Positions 1 to 8,194 of a stretch of 27,713 nucleotides of DNA are shown here, piece after piece. Under the pieces are notes generated by a model. That model ran no database searches, was not told where the DNA came from, and worked only from the letters and a program-made list of their open reading frames with translations. Source of the stretch: Spiro-02 sp964465155 (GTDB taxonomy: Bacteria > Spirochaetota > Spirochaetia > Sphaerochaetales > Sphaerochaetaceae); the NCBI GenBank assembly GCA_964465155.1, contig CAYXIH010000023.1, forward strand, positions 1 to 27,713, written 5' to 3'. The number at the start of each line of letters is the position of its first letter. Position 1 is the stretch's first letter. Both the position numbers and the translations under genes were made by a program.

Positions 1-2298
1 GGGCCACTGGACATTGGCTATGGAAGGCTCGTGTCCAGCCTTCACCCACAGTTCTTCTGCGAGATGGGGCACATAGGGGCTCAGCAGCTTGATGAACGGC
101 TCCCATACCTCCCGGGGCAAGTAGTCGGTCTTGTACAACTCGTTGACCATGACCATCATCTGGCTGATCGCCGTGTTGAAGTTCAACGACTGGGTATCCT
201 GGGTCACCTTCTTGATCGTCTTGTGCAGCGTCTTCATCAGCTCATGGGAAGCAGGCTTGTCGGACAGCTCATGCTCGTCGGCCAACCTCCACACGCGGTC
301 GAGGAATCTCCAGACACCGGACAACCCTGTGGTGGACCAAGGCTTTGAGACCTGCAGCGGACCCATGAACATCTCATACATGCGCATGGAGTCAGCTCCA
401 TACTCATTGATGATGTCGTCTGGGTTGATGACGTTCTTCAGGCTCTTGGACATCTTTGCGACGATGCGCTCAAGTGGTTCTCCAGTAGCCTTCTCCACGA
501 AGACATCCGGGGATACTTCCTCCACCATGTCGGTGGGAACCAACGTCTTGTTCTTGCGCTGGAAGGCAAAGGATGTGATCATCCCCTGGTTCACCAGCCG
601 CTGGAACGGCTCCTTCGTGGAGACCAACCCAAGGTCGAAGAGGACCTTGTGCCAGAAACGTGCGTACAGCAGGTGCAGCACTGCATGTTCAGTTCCTCCG
701 ATATAGAGGTCAACTGGCATCCAATACTGTTCTTTTGCCGGGTCGATGAACTTGTCCGGGTTCTTGGGATCGATATAGCGCAGGTAATACCAGCACGAAC
801 CTGCCCACTGGGGCATTGTGTTGGTCTCACGCTTTGCAGGAGCACCACAGACAGGACATGTCGTATTGACCCACTCCTCCACGTTTGCCAGTGGGCTTTC
901 ACCGGTACCAGACGGCTCGTAGCTGTTGGTCGGAGGAAGCGTCAGCGGAAGCTGGTCCTCAGGCACGGGTACGATTCCGCAGTGGGGACAATGGATGAGG
1001 GGGATTGGTTCGCCCCAATACCGCTGCCTGCTGAAGATCCAGTCGCGGAGCTTGTAGTTGACAGCCATGTGTCCCAGCTTGCGTTCTTCCAGCCATGCGA
1101 TCATGGTCTTGATGGCATCTTCCTTGTTCATGCCATCAAGGAACCCGCTGTTGACATGGATGCCGTCCTCGGTCCATGCCTGCTGCTGGACATCCACGTC
1201 GCCCTTGAGGACCTCGATGATCGGGAGATCGAACTTCTTGGCAAACTCCCAGTCACGGGTATCATGGGCAGGAACCGCCATGATGGCTCCCGTTCCGTAG
1301 CTGATCAATACATAGTCGGCGATCCAGATGGGGATCTTCTTCCCATTGACGGGATTGATGGCGTATGAGCCCGAGAAGACACCGGTCTTGTCCTTGGCCA
1401 AGTCGGTCCTGTCCAGGTCCGACTTCTTGGCAGCCTCCTCGATGTACTGCTCAACTGCTGCCTTCTGCTCGTTGGTGGTGAGTTTCTGCACCAGCGGATG
1501 CTCAGGTGCAATGACCATGTACGTGGCGCCGAAGAGGGTGTCACAGCGTGTGGTATAGACCTCAAGCTGGTCATTGGTGTTCTCGACGTTGAACAGGACC
1601 GACGCACCTTCGGAGCGCCCGATCCAGTTGCGCTGCATCTGCTTGACCGAGTCGGTCCAGTCCAGCAGGTCCAAGTCCTCGAGGAGCCTGTCTGCGTACG
1701 CCGTGATCTTCAGGACCCACTGGCGGATATTGCGGCGTTCGACCTGGGTGCCACAACGCTCGCACTTGCCCTCCTTGACCTCTTCGTTGGCAAGGCCGGT
1801 CTTGCACTGGGGACACCAGTTGATCGGCATATGCGACTCATAGGCCAAGCCCTTCTTGAAGAGCTGGAGGAAAATCCACTGTGTCCAGTGGTAGTAGTCG
1901 GCGCTGTGCGTGGAAATCTCACGGTTCCAGTCATAGCAGAAGCCAAGGCTCTTGATCTGCTTGCGGAAATTGTCGATGTTCGCCTTGGTGGAGATGCTGG
2001 GATGGGTACCCGTCTTGATCGCATAGTTCTCGGCGGGGAGGCCAAACGAGTCGAACCCCATGGGGTGCAGCACATTGTAGCCATTCATGCGCAGGAACCT
2101 GCAGTAGATGTCGGTGGCGGTATAGCCTTCAGGATGCCCGACATGGAGTCCTGCCCCCGATGGGTAGGGGAACATGTCAAGGACATACTGGCGTTTCTCG
2201 GGGGGATACGAAGGATCTTCCGTCACGGCGAAGGTCTGGTTTTCTTCCCAGTACGCCTGCCACTTCTTCTCTATATCGGTAAACGGGTATTTGCTCAT
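1..2298 (-). CDS. leuS: Leucyl-tRNA synthetase (3' end cut by window edge)
   Basis: Cytoplasmic class I aminoacyl-tRNA synthetase that charges tRNA-Leu. The minus-strand frame is open from the ATG at 2298 to the window edge, giving 766 visible codons of a family usually 800-870 residues long. The N-terminus reads MSKYPFTDIEKKWQAYW. The HIGH-type motif HVGHP starts at residue 52, and KMSKS occupies residues 615-619 (bases 442-456). Between them lie Cys pairs of zinc-knuckle type (CPQC, CERC, later CPHC and CPVC), an editing-domain stretch, and the WAGSCWYYLRY block typical of bacterial LeuRS. Only part of the C-terminal anticodon-binding region is missing. The start agrees with the usual family N-terminus, but no Shine-Dalgarno precedes it; a consensus promoter ends only 6 nt upstream, so the mRNA may be leaderless. 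Confidence 0.97.
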   Translation of the reverse strand, partial: MSKYPFTDIEKKWQAYWEENQTFAVTEDPSYPPEKRQYVLDMFPYPSGAGLHVGHPEGYTATDIYCRFLRMNGYNVLHPMGFDSFGLPAENYAIKTGTHPSISTKANIDNFRKQIKSLGFCYDWNREISTHSADYYHWTQWIFLQLFKKGLAYESHMPINWCPQCKTGLANEEVKEGKCERCGTQVERRNIRQWVLKITAYADRLLEDLDLLDWTDSVKQMQRNWIGRSEGASVLFNVENTNDQLEVYTTRCDTLFGATYMVIAPEHPLVQKLTTNEQKAAVEQYIEEAAKKSDLDRTDLAKDKTGVFSGSYAINPVNGKKIPIWIADYVLISYGTGAIMAVPAHDTRDWEFAKKFDLPIIEVLKGDVDVQQQAWTEDGIHVNSGFLDGMNKEDAIKTMIAWLEERKLGHMAVNYKLRDWIFSRQRYWGEPIPLIHCPHCGIVPVPEDQLPLTLPPTNSYEPSGTGESPLANVEEWVNTTCPVCGAPAKRETNTMPQWAGSCWYYLRYIDPKNPDKFIDPAKEQYWMPVDLYIGGTEHAVLHLLYARFWHKVLFDLGLVSTKEPFQRLVNQGMITSFAFQRKNKTLVPTDMVEEVSPDVFVEKATGEPLERIVAKMSKSLKNVINPDDIINEYGADSMRMYEMFMGPLQVSKPWSTTGLSGVWRFLDRVWRLADEHELSDKPASHELMKTLHKTIKKVTQDTQSLNFNTAISQMMVMVNELYKTDYLPREVWEPFIKLLSPYVPHLAEELWVKAGHEPSIANVQWP

Positions 2299-2304
2299 GG
2301 GGCA

Positions 2305-2333
2305 ATCATACTCAGGCACATCTGTTCAGTCAA
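2305..2333 (-). promoter_or_regulatory. leuS promoter placing the start site at the ATG
   Basis: On the minus strand TTGACT (2333-2328) is followed by a 17-bp spacer and TATGAT (2310-2305), a near-consensus sigma-70 promoter. The leuS ATG begins 6 nt after the -10 box. The expected +1 therefore falls on or beside the A of the start codon, and no Shine-Dalgarno is present. Confidence 0.7.
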
Positions 2334-2349
2334 CAAATCAGAAGGGTGA

Positions 2350-2397
2350 GTGCCGGCAAAAGAGAGCTTCCTACACTCCTTTTCTTGTTGCCGGCAC
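2350..2397 (-). terminator. 10-bp inverted repeat between the CorC gene and leuS
   Basis: GTGCCGGCAA (2350-2359) and TTGCCGGCAC (2388-2397) are perfect inverted copies separated by 28 nt. The element sits just after the CorC-type gene stop (2413) and before the leuS promoter, which fits a transcript end. No T-run follows on the minus strand, so it is not a textbook intrinsic terminator. It could be an mRNA 3'-end stabiliser or a protein-binding site. Confidence 0.4.
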
Positions 2398-2412
2398 ATA
2401 CTTTCTGTGGGA

Positions 2413-3669
2413 CTATTGCTCAGTTTCCTCGTGGGGTGTGAAGACTACTTCCTCAACACGCTTGCCCTTCATGGCGGTGACCTTGAAGGAACCGATCGGG
2501 GACTCGAGGATATCACCCTCGTTGGGGATCGATCCTGTGAGCTCCATCAGGTAGGCAGCCACGGTACCGACCTTGTCTGCATGGGGCCATGAGATGTCAG
2601 TATCGTCCACCAATTGCTGGAACGAAGTATCCGCCTGCACCCGGTAGGTGCCAGGAACATCCTCGGACTCGACGATGCGCTCGGGCTCACCGCTCTCATG
2701 CTCGTCGTACAGCTCGCCGAACAGCTGCTCCACGATATCTTCCATCGTCACGACACCCGACAGGCCACCATACTCATCCAGTACGACGGCGAGCTGCAGC
2801 TTGTCCCTCTTGAATTGGAAGAACATCTCTGCCACATGCTTTGTCTCTGGGACGAAGATTGGCTCGTGGGTGACGGAGTTGACGGGATTGTCCATCCGCT
2901 GCTCAAGCTGTGCGTTGAGCACATCCCGCATCAGCAGCACGCCGGTGATCTCCTCGGGGTTCTCCGTGTAGACGGGGATACGGGAGTACCCGCTCTCCAC
3001 GATAGCAGGAAATACCTCCCGCAGCGTAGCTGTGCCGTTGATGCGGAACACCTCCGTGCGGTGGGTCATGATCGTCTTGACCTGCGTCTCGTCGAAGTGG
3101 AGGACACGCTGGACCAAGTCTGACTCATACTCCTGGACGACACCCTCGTCCTCAGCCACATCCATGACATGCATGATTCCCTCGACGCTCATCTCGCTCT
3201 CCTTCTTGCGGCGGAACAAGCGGGTGATCCCCTTGCTGATGGTCTTGAACGACCAGACAATGGGGAACAGCACGATCGTGAGGAACTTCACGGGATAGGC
3301 CATGATAAGGGCGATGTTCACATTGAACAACAATGCGATCTGCTTGGGGGTAATCTCTCCGAAGATGAGGATCACGACTGTGAGTATGCCTGTGGCAATA
3401 CCCACGTACGCATCACCTACCAAGTTGATCGTGAAGATGGTCACCAACGAAGAGACGCTGATGTTCACCACGTTGTTTCCCACGAGGATCGTGGTCAGCA
3501 ACAGGTCTGGGCTCATCGACAGCTTGTAGGCAAGCTTGGCGCTCTTGCCCTTGCGTGATTCCAGTGACTTCTTCTGTATGATTGATAGGGACGTGTATGC
3601 GGTCTCGGTGGCCGAGAAGATTCCCGACAGGACCAACAACACAACGATGGCTACGATCTGGCCGTACAT
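2413..3669 (-). CDS. CNNM/CorC-family membrane protein (DUF21 plus CBS pair)
   Basis: A 418-residue protein of the hemolysin C/CorC/CNNM family, thought to act in divalent-cation (magnesium or cobalt) transport at the inner membrane. The DUF21-type membrane domain covers about residues 1-150 and includes the GEITPK motif at 104-109. A CBS pair follows (about 198-255, beginning IMTHRTEVFRI, and about 265-325, with AVVLDEYGGLSGVVTMEDIVE). The C-terminal CorC_HlyC transporter-associated domain covers about 340-415. GGAGG (3675-3679) lies 5 nt before the ATG and fixes the start. The upstream neighbour is the gapped GNAT-membrane gene on the same strand, so co-transcription is possible but the gap hides the junction. 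Older 'hemolysin' names for this family are not evidence of a toxin. Confidence 0.9.
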   Translation of the reverse strand: MYGQIVAIVVLLVLSGIFSATETAYTSLSIIQKKSLESRKGKSAKLAYKLSMSPDLLLTTILVGNNVVNISVSSLVTIFTINLVGDAYVGIATGILTVVILIFGEITPKQIALLFNVNIALIMAYPVKFLTIVLFPIVWSFKTISKGITRLFRRKKESEMSVEGIMHVMDVAEDEGVVQEYESDLVQRVLHFDETQVKTIMTHRTEVFRINGTATLREVFPAIVESGYSRIPVYTENPEEITGVLLMRDVLNAQLEQRMDNPVNSVTHEPIFVPETKHVAEMFFQFKRDKLQLAVVLDEYGGLSGVVTMEDIVEQLFGELYDEHESGEPERIVESEDVPGTYRVQADTSFQQLVDDTDISWPHADKVGTVAAYLMELTGSIPNEGDILESPIGSFKVTAMKGKRVEEVVFTPHEETEQ

Positions 3670-3697
3670 ACGTGCCTCCGATCGTCAGCCTTGAACA

Positions 3698-3797
3698 NNN
3701 NNNNNNNNNNNNNNNNNNNNNNNNNNNNNNNNNNNNNNNNNNNNNNNNNNNNNNNNNNNNNNNNNNNNNNNNNNNNNNNNNNNNNNNNNNNNNNNNN
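3698..3797. other. Assembly gap (100 N)
   Basis: Exactly 100 N, probably a placeholder of unknown true length. It hides the 3' end of the GNAT-membrane gene and the upstream region of the CorC-type gene. The two flanks share no repeated sequence. Confidence 0.99.
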
Positions 3798-4660
3798 GAG
3801 AGGACTCCGCAGATGCCCATGCGCGCAAGCGTATGTTCCTCGTTGCGCAGGCTCCATGCATCTCCACGGATGTACCACGAACCGGGGACGGGAAATGGCC
3901 ACCCAAGGACTGCAGGCAGCACGATGGCGCTGAACCATGCCGTGTCCCATGGGAGGAAGATGACTTTCTTTGGCGCTGCAAGGAACATGCAGAAGTTTCT
4001 CATGCCGACGATGACCAGCGGGACAAGCATGAGGGGGAGGGTGGGAACTTGTCCACGGCGTAGGAGCACCAACAGCCATGAGAGCAGGCATCCCAGCAAC
4101 GTCAGCATCACGGCTCCCCACTGGGCTGATGCAGATGGCTGCAGGGGATGAGCTGGAGCTGGTGGGGTGTCCAGCCTCCGGTGCCAGAAAAAGTAGCCCA
4201 TGTCGAGGAACCTCGACGCATGGGCACAGACTTTGAAGAAGCCAAGGCGGAAGCGGCTGATTTCATGCCCCAGCGTGAGGATGTTGAAGCCACGGTGGGC
4301 CATCTGCTTGAATGAGCTTGGGTTGTCACCCTCGACACATGCTCCTGCATCGGTACACCCGGATTCAGTGAGGAACTGCAGCGCATGCTCAAACAGCTTG
4401 CTGCCCAAGCCTGCCCCGCGTACCGACGAGTCGGTGTAGAGCCACCCGATGTACCCCATCTTGATCTTTCCATTGCGCAGCGGGTAGATGTCCATGTTGA
4501 CACCTCCGACAATGGTGCCGTCCTTGACGGCGACGAGGGTGGATGCGTCATGGATGAAGAAAATGGGACGGAGGTAGGCGTCGAACGAGCGTTCCATCAG
4601 GGAACGCACCTCTGCTCGCTCATGTGGTTGCATGAGCCGGATGGTATAGGACTGGTGCAT
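3798..4660 (-). CDS. GNAT acetyltransferase fused to a membrane domain (3' end in gap)
   Basis: About 287 residues are visible before the gap. Residues 1-150 look like a GNAT N-acetyltransferase: an N-terminal RLMQPHERAEVRSLMERSF segment, the strand VGGVNMDIYPL, then the acetyl-CoA-loop region VRGAGLGSKLFEHAL followed by the usual late NPSSFKQMAHRGF helix. After a Pro-rich linker, three hydrophobic segments follow (around AVMLTLLGCLLSWLLVLL, LMLVPLVIVGMRNFCMFLA and AWFSAIVLPAVLGWPF), so the catalytic domain is tethered to the membrane. The ATG lies 12 nt after the stop of the preceding GNAT gene, without a clear Shine-Dalgarno, which suggests one operon and perhaps translational coupling. Substrate unknown. 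Any reading beyond the gap is unreliable. Confidence 0.75.
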
Positions 4661-4672
4661 TGGCAGACTATA

Positions 4673-5545
4673 TCAAGGGTGTAGGAATTTGTACATCTCC
4701 TGCTGTGTCAGCCAGTTTTCGAATCCGAGCTGCGAGAGGATGACGGGGAGCATGGTATCCTCTGCATCCACGTTGATCATGCGGATCGTATCGGAGGAGC
4801 AATTGCATGCGATATGGAACAGCATCTCCCCTGCAATGTCGAAGTCCATGGTGGCGAGCCGTCCGATGGAACCCGTGGCAGGCTCCCATGCGGCAAACCC
4901 CGTGAGCTTCCCCTTTCCATTGTACACCTTGATCGCCTGGACGTCCTCTGAGACAGCCATCAGGGAGGCATCGAAATTCTGCCAGGCCGGAAACGAAGTG
5001 TTCAGTGGACGGCAGAGGAACAACTCACTTGCATTGGACGGCTTGAAATCATATGAACAGGAAGCCTGTGGAAACTGCGACAGCAAGTCTTCCTTCGTCG
5101 TCCTCCAGCAGCATAATTGTCGTGAGAGTCCGAATCCATGCTTCTTGTAGAGCTTCAAAGCAGGTATGTTGGATGCGATTACCTCTATCATATGGACATT
5201 TGTCTCGGAGGCAAGCAGCAACTTGTCCGATGTATCCATCATCCTGTCTCCGATGTGCATCCCACGGTATTCAGGCAATATGGCGGTCCCCGTGTCGTAG
5301 GCAATTGCCATTCCATCCACATTGCGTTTCCCATTGAGGAGGAATCCTTCCATCTGCCCATCATGGAATGCACCGACTGAGAGGTTGGCCGCATACCCAT
5401 TGCGCCGCATCATCTTGCAAAACCGTTCGAAGGGCAAGTCCATGGGGACCGAGTAGTCCCCAAAGGCATAGATGAAACAATTGTAGATTTGGGCGAGTGG
5501 CACTCCCACCAGCGTCTGGATGGTTATCTGCTCCATGCACGCCAT
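4673..5545 (-). CDS. GNAT-family acetyltransferase, probable tandem GNAT
   Basis: A 290-residue protein. The N-terminal half (about residues 5-150) has a recognisable GNAT fold: GFLLNGKRNVDGMAIAYDTGTAILPEYRGMHIGDRM contains the Q/RxxGxG-type acetyl-CoA loop (YRGMHIGDRM), followed by VIASNIPALKLYKKHGF, the classic late helix. The C-terminal half (about 165-290) repeats a degenerate GNAT-like pattern (KLTGFAAWEPATGSIGRLA through VILSQLGFENWLTQQEMYKFL). The gene begins 3 nt after the YhhN-like stop and ends 12 nt before the next GNAT gene, so the three are probably one transcription unit. The alternative ATG at 5536 (MEQITI) has a weak GGATGG upstream and may be the true start. Substrate not predictable. 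Confidence 0.8.
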   Translation of the reverse strand: MACMEQITIQTLVGVPLAQIYNCFIYAFGDYSVPMDLPFERFCKMMRRNGYAANLSVGAFHDGQMEGFLLNGKRNVDGMAIAYDTGTAILPEYRGMHIGDRMMDTSDKLLLASETNVHMIEVIASNIPALKLYKKHGFGLSRQLCCWRTTKEDLLSQFPQASCSYDFKPSNASELFLCRPLNTSFPAWQNFDASLMAVSEDVQAIKVYNGKGKLTGFAAWEPATGSIGRLATMDFDIAGEMLFHIACNCSSDTIRMINVDAEDTMLPVILSQLGFENWLTQQEMYKFLHP

Positions 5546-5548
5546 CCG

Positions 5549-6250
5549 TCACATCACGACATAGAGGTTGGGGTGACTGCTGAGGATCCAGATGCCCCCC
5601 AGCAGCAGGACGTTTGCAATGATGTAGGTGGTCATGACCGAGACATCGGTCCCGATGGGTTTTCCCATTTTCTGTGAGGAGATGATCCCATCTGAGAACG
5701 CATAGAAGCCAGCGCCTGCACAGGCTACTATGGTGCCGATGACCGGCCCCGATCCCCACGAGCCTGAGACTATGATGCAGAAGATGCTCATCATGACTGC
5801 GTACACACAGAGGCCCGGGCCAATCTTGAGCTTGCATGCAATGATGTTCTTGCACAGTGGGATGAGGATGACCAGGCAGACGGCTGCCACCACCCCCATG
5901 GGACCCCAGGCCAGCTCCCCGATTCCCGTGAAGGCGGTGAACCAATACATGTAGAGGATGTGCCCGATCATGAAGGAAACCATGCCTACGAGGAACTGGA
6001 CGTGGCCCTTGTACAACAGGCAGATGTCACCCAAGGTGTACAGCAGCAAGACCGCTATGATCACCTGGAGCCGTGGGACTGCCAGCGAAGCGGCGGAGGC
6101 TGCAGTGAGGAACGTACTGAGCAACAATGGCATCAGCAGTGGCTTGGTCCAGAAAGCGAGCCGTTGGTTGTCGGTCTTGCGTGCCAATACATGTGTAACA
6201 GAGCACCCGATGAACACGCATGCGAATAGAGACGGCAATATCCATGACAT
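5549..6250 (-). CDS. YhhN/TMEM86-family membrane protein (lysoplasmalogenase-like)
   Basis: A 233-residue integral membrane protein with about eight hydrophobic segments. The family pattern is visible: a KPLLMPLLL segment after the first helix, YTLGDICLLY (acidic residue in a helix), VSFMIGHILYMYWF (conserved Gly-His), and the FYAFSDGIIS and TYIIANVLLLGG segments near the end. Members studied so far hydrolyse the vinyl-ether bond of lysoplasmalogens; plasmalogens are common lipids of anaerobes, so the role fits but is inferred. The frame is open up to 6310, but the start MSWILPS at 6250 is chosen because GGGGGTGGAAG lies just upstream and the first helix starts there. The gene heads a minus-strand cluster with two GNAT genes and is divergent from parE. 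Confidence 0.82.
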   Translation of the reverse strand: MSWILPSLFACVFIGCSVTHVLARKTDNQRLAFWTKPLLMPLLLSTFLTAASAASLAVPRLQVIIAVLLLYTLGDICLLYKGHVQFLVGMVSFMIGHILYMYWFTAFTGIGELAWGPMGVVAAVCLVILIPLCKNIIACKLKIGPGLCVYAVMMSIFCIIVSGSWGSGPVIGTIVACAGAGFYAFSDGIISSQKMGKPIGTDVSVMTTYIIANVLLLGGIWILSSHPNLYVVM

Positions 6251-6342
6251 CACTTCCACCCCCAATGATTTGTATGTACCCAATGTATCAGCCATCCCAG
6301 CCAAAGGCAACCAATATTGCCAAGTGCTGTATTTTCAATCCT

Positions 6343-6371
6343 TTGCAAATACGGTGGAAAACGTTTATACT
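6343..6371 (+). promoter_or_regulatory. parE operon promoter close to the start codon
   Basis: TTGCAA (6343-6348), a 17-bp spacer, then TATACT (6366-6371). The expected start site is about 6378, only 2 nt before the parE ATG at 6380. No Shine-Dalgarno is present, so the transcript would be nearly leaderless. Confidence 0.6.
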
Positions 6372-6379
6372 GCCTTACT

Positions 6380-8194
6380 ATGGCATCTCCAATTCAAACA
6401 AACACGTACGACGAGTCAACGATACAGACACTCCTTCCGCTGGAGCACATACGCCTGCGCCCCGGCATGTATATCGGAAGGCTCGGCAATGGCACCCATG
6501 AGAACGATGGGATATATATTCTGCTCAAGGAAGTGGTGGACAACAGCATCGACGAGTTCAGCATGGGCTGTGGCAATACCATCTCCGTCACCGTATCCGA
6601 TACCTTGGTGTCGGTGCGGGACTATGGCCGTGGGATTCCCCTTGGGATGCTGGTGGACTGCGTCTCGAAGATCAATACCGGAGCCAAGTACAACGACGAT
6701 GTGTTCCAGTATTCGGTCGGGCTCAACGGCGTGGGTACCAAGGCGGTCAACGCCCTTTCCTCCAGCTTCCACGTCGCATCCTACCGCGATGGCAAGTTTG
6801 CATCTGCCCGTTTTGAGCGGGGAGTCCTCATCTCCCATGAACAAGGAGAGACCGACCAGAAGAATGGTACGCTGATGGAGTTCGTCGCCGACGAGGAGAT
6901 CTTCGGCAAGTATTCGTATGACATGGAGTTCATCAAGGAACGGATCTGGAACTATGCCTACCTCAACACAGGTCTGACATTGGAGTTCAACAAGAAGAAT
7001 TTCCGTTCCGCCCATGGGTTGCTGGACTTGCTGGAGAAAGAGGTCGGTTCCGACGAGATGTATACGATCATCCATTACCGTGGGGACCATCTTGAGTTTG
7101 CGTTCACCCATACCCCCGAGACATACGGGGAGACCTATTACTCGTACGTCAATGGACAGCATACCACCGATGGAGGGACTCACCAGGCCGCGTTCAAGGA
7201 GGGGATCCTCAAGGGAGTGAACGAGCACTTCAAGAAGAACTGGGCTCCGCAGGACGTGCGCGAAGGTATCGTTGGTGCCATTGCCATCAAGCTGAAGGAG
7301 CCGGTGTTCGAGAGCCAGACCAAGAACAAGCTGGGAAATACCGAGATTCGTTCCTGGGTGGTGCAGGAGGTCAAGGATGGCTTGATAGACTTCCTGCTGC
7401 GCCATCCCGAGGATGCCGCGAAGATCCAGAACAAGATCACCAACAACGAGAAGCTGCGCAAGGAGCTCAATGAGGTCAAGAAGGGGGCCAAGGAGGCATC
7501 GCGGCGTGTCTCGATCAACATCCCCAAGCTCAAGGACTGCAAGTACCACCTAGGCCAGGGCGGTTCCCATGCGGAGCAGGGCGAACGCTCCATGATCTTC
7601 CTCACCGAGGGAGACTCGGCATCTGGTACGATCACCAAGACACGTGACGTGATGACCCAGGCGGTCTTCAGCCTCCGTGGAAAGATCGTCAACGTATTTG
7701 GCAAGAAGCAGACCGAGATCTACAAGAACGCGGAGCTGTACAACATGATGGTTGCCTTGGGCATCGAGAATGGGATCGACAACCTCCGCTACGGGAAAGT
7801 CATCATTGCAACCGACGCCGACAATGACGGATTCCACATCCGCATCCTGCTGATGACCTATTTCTTGTCCTTCTTCGAGGATTTGGTCTTGTCCGGCCGT
7901 CTCTACATCCTGGAGACTCCATTGTTCCGGGTACGCAACAAGCAACAGACGGTATACTGCTACAATGAAGAGCAGCGCGACCATGCAATGAGCCAGATCC
8001 GTGGTGCCGAGGTGACGAGGTTCAAGGGCTTGGGAGAGATTGACCCACGGGAGTTCGGACAGTTCATCGGAGATGACATCAAGCTGACGCCGGTGTCCAT
8101 CTCCAGCATGAGCGAGGTACGCCAGGCGATGGCCTTCTACATGGGGAACAATACCCCCCAGCGACGGGATTTCATCATGGAGAACCTCATCTGA
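6380..8194 (+). CDS. parE: DNA topoisomerase IV subunit B (ParE-type)
   Basis: A 604-residue ATPase subunit of a type IIA topoisomerase, which decatenates or relaxes chromosomal DNA together with ParC. The GHKL ATPase is intact: E51 and N55 in KEVVDNSIDEF, RDYGRGIPLG from residue 80, and GLNGVGTKAVNALS from about 114. The TOPRIM domain has E410 in FLTEGDSASGT and D479/D481 in ATDADNDGFHIR. The variant motifs EGDSASG and DADNDG, and the short length, separate it from classical GyrB (EGDSAGG, DADVDG) and match the ParE-like branch seen in spirochaetes and Bacteroidetes. MASPIQ was chosen as start; upstream in-frame residues overlap the promoter and resemble nothing. The stop overlaps the parC start (TGATG). 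Confidence 0.93.
   Translation: MASPIQTNTYDESTIQTLLPLEHIRLRPGMYIGRLGNGTHENDGIYILLKEVVDNSIDEFSMGCGNTISVTVSDTLVSVRDYGRGIPLGMLVDCVSKINTGAKYNDDVFQYSVGLNGVGTKAVNALSSSFHVASYRDGKFASARFERGVLISHEQGETDQKNGTLMEFVADEEIFGKYSYDMEFIKERIWNYAYLNTGLTLEFNKKNFRSAHGLLDLLEKEVGSDEMYTIIHYRGDHLEFAFTHTPETYGETYYSYVNGQHTTDGGTHQAAFKEGILKGVNEHFKKNWAPQDVREGIVGAIAIKLKEPVFESQTKNKLGNTEIRSWVVQEVKDGLIDFLLRHPEDAAKIQNKITNNEKLRKELNEVKKGAKEASRRVSINIPKLKDCKYHLGQGGSHAEQGERSMIFLTEGDSASGTITKTRDVMTQAVFSLRGKIVNVFGKKQTEIYKNAELYNMMVALGIENGIDNLRYGKVIIATDADNDGFHIRILLMTYFLSFFEDLVLSGRLYILETPLFRVRNKQQTVYCYNEEQRDHAMSQIRGAEVTRFKGLGEIDPREFGQFIGDDIKLTPVSISSMSEVRQAMAFYMGNNTPQRRDFIMENLI

Noticed and set aside
3413..3797. Continuation of the GNAT-membrane protein through the gap into the CorC gene
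   Set aside because: The residues after the gap are an off-frame reading of the CorC-type coding sequence and depend on an arbitrary gap length.
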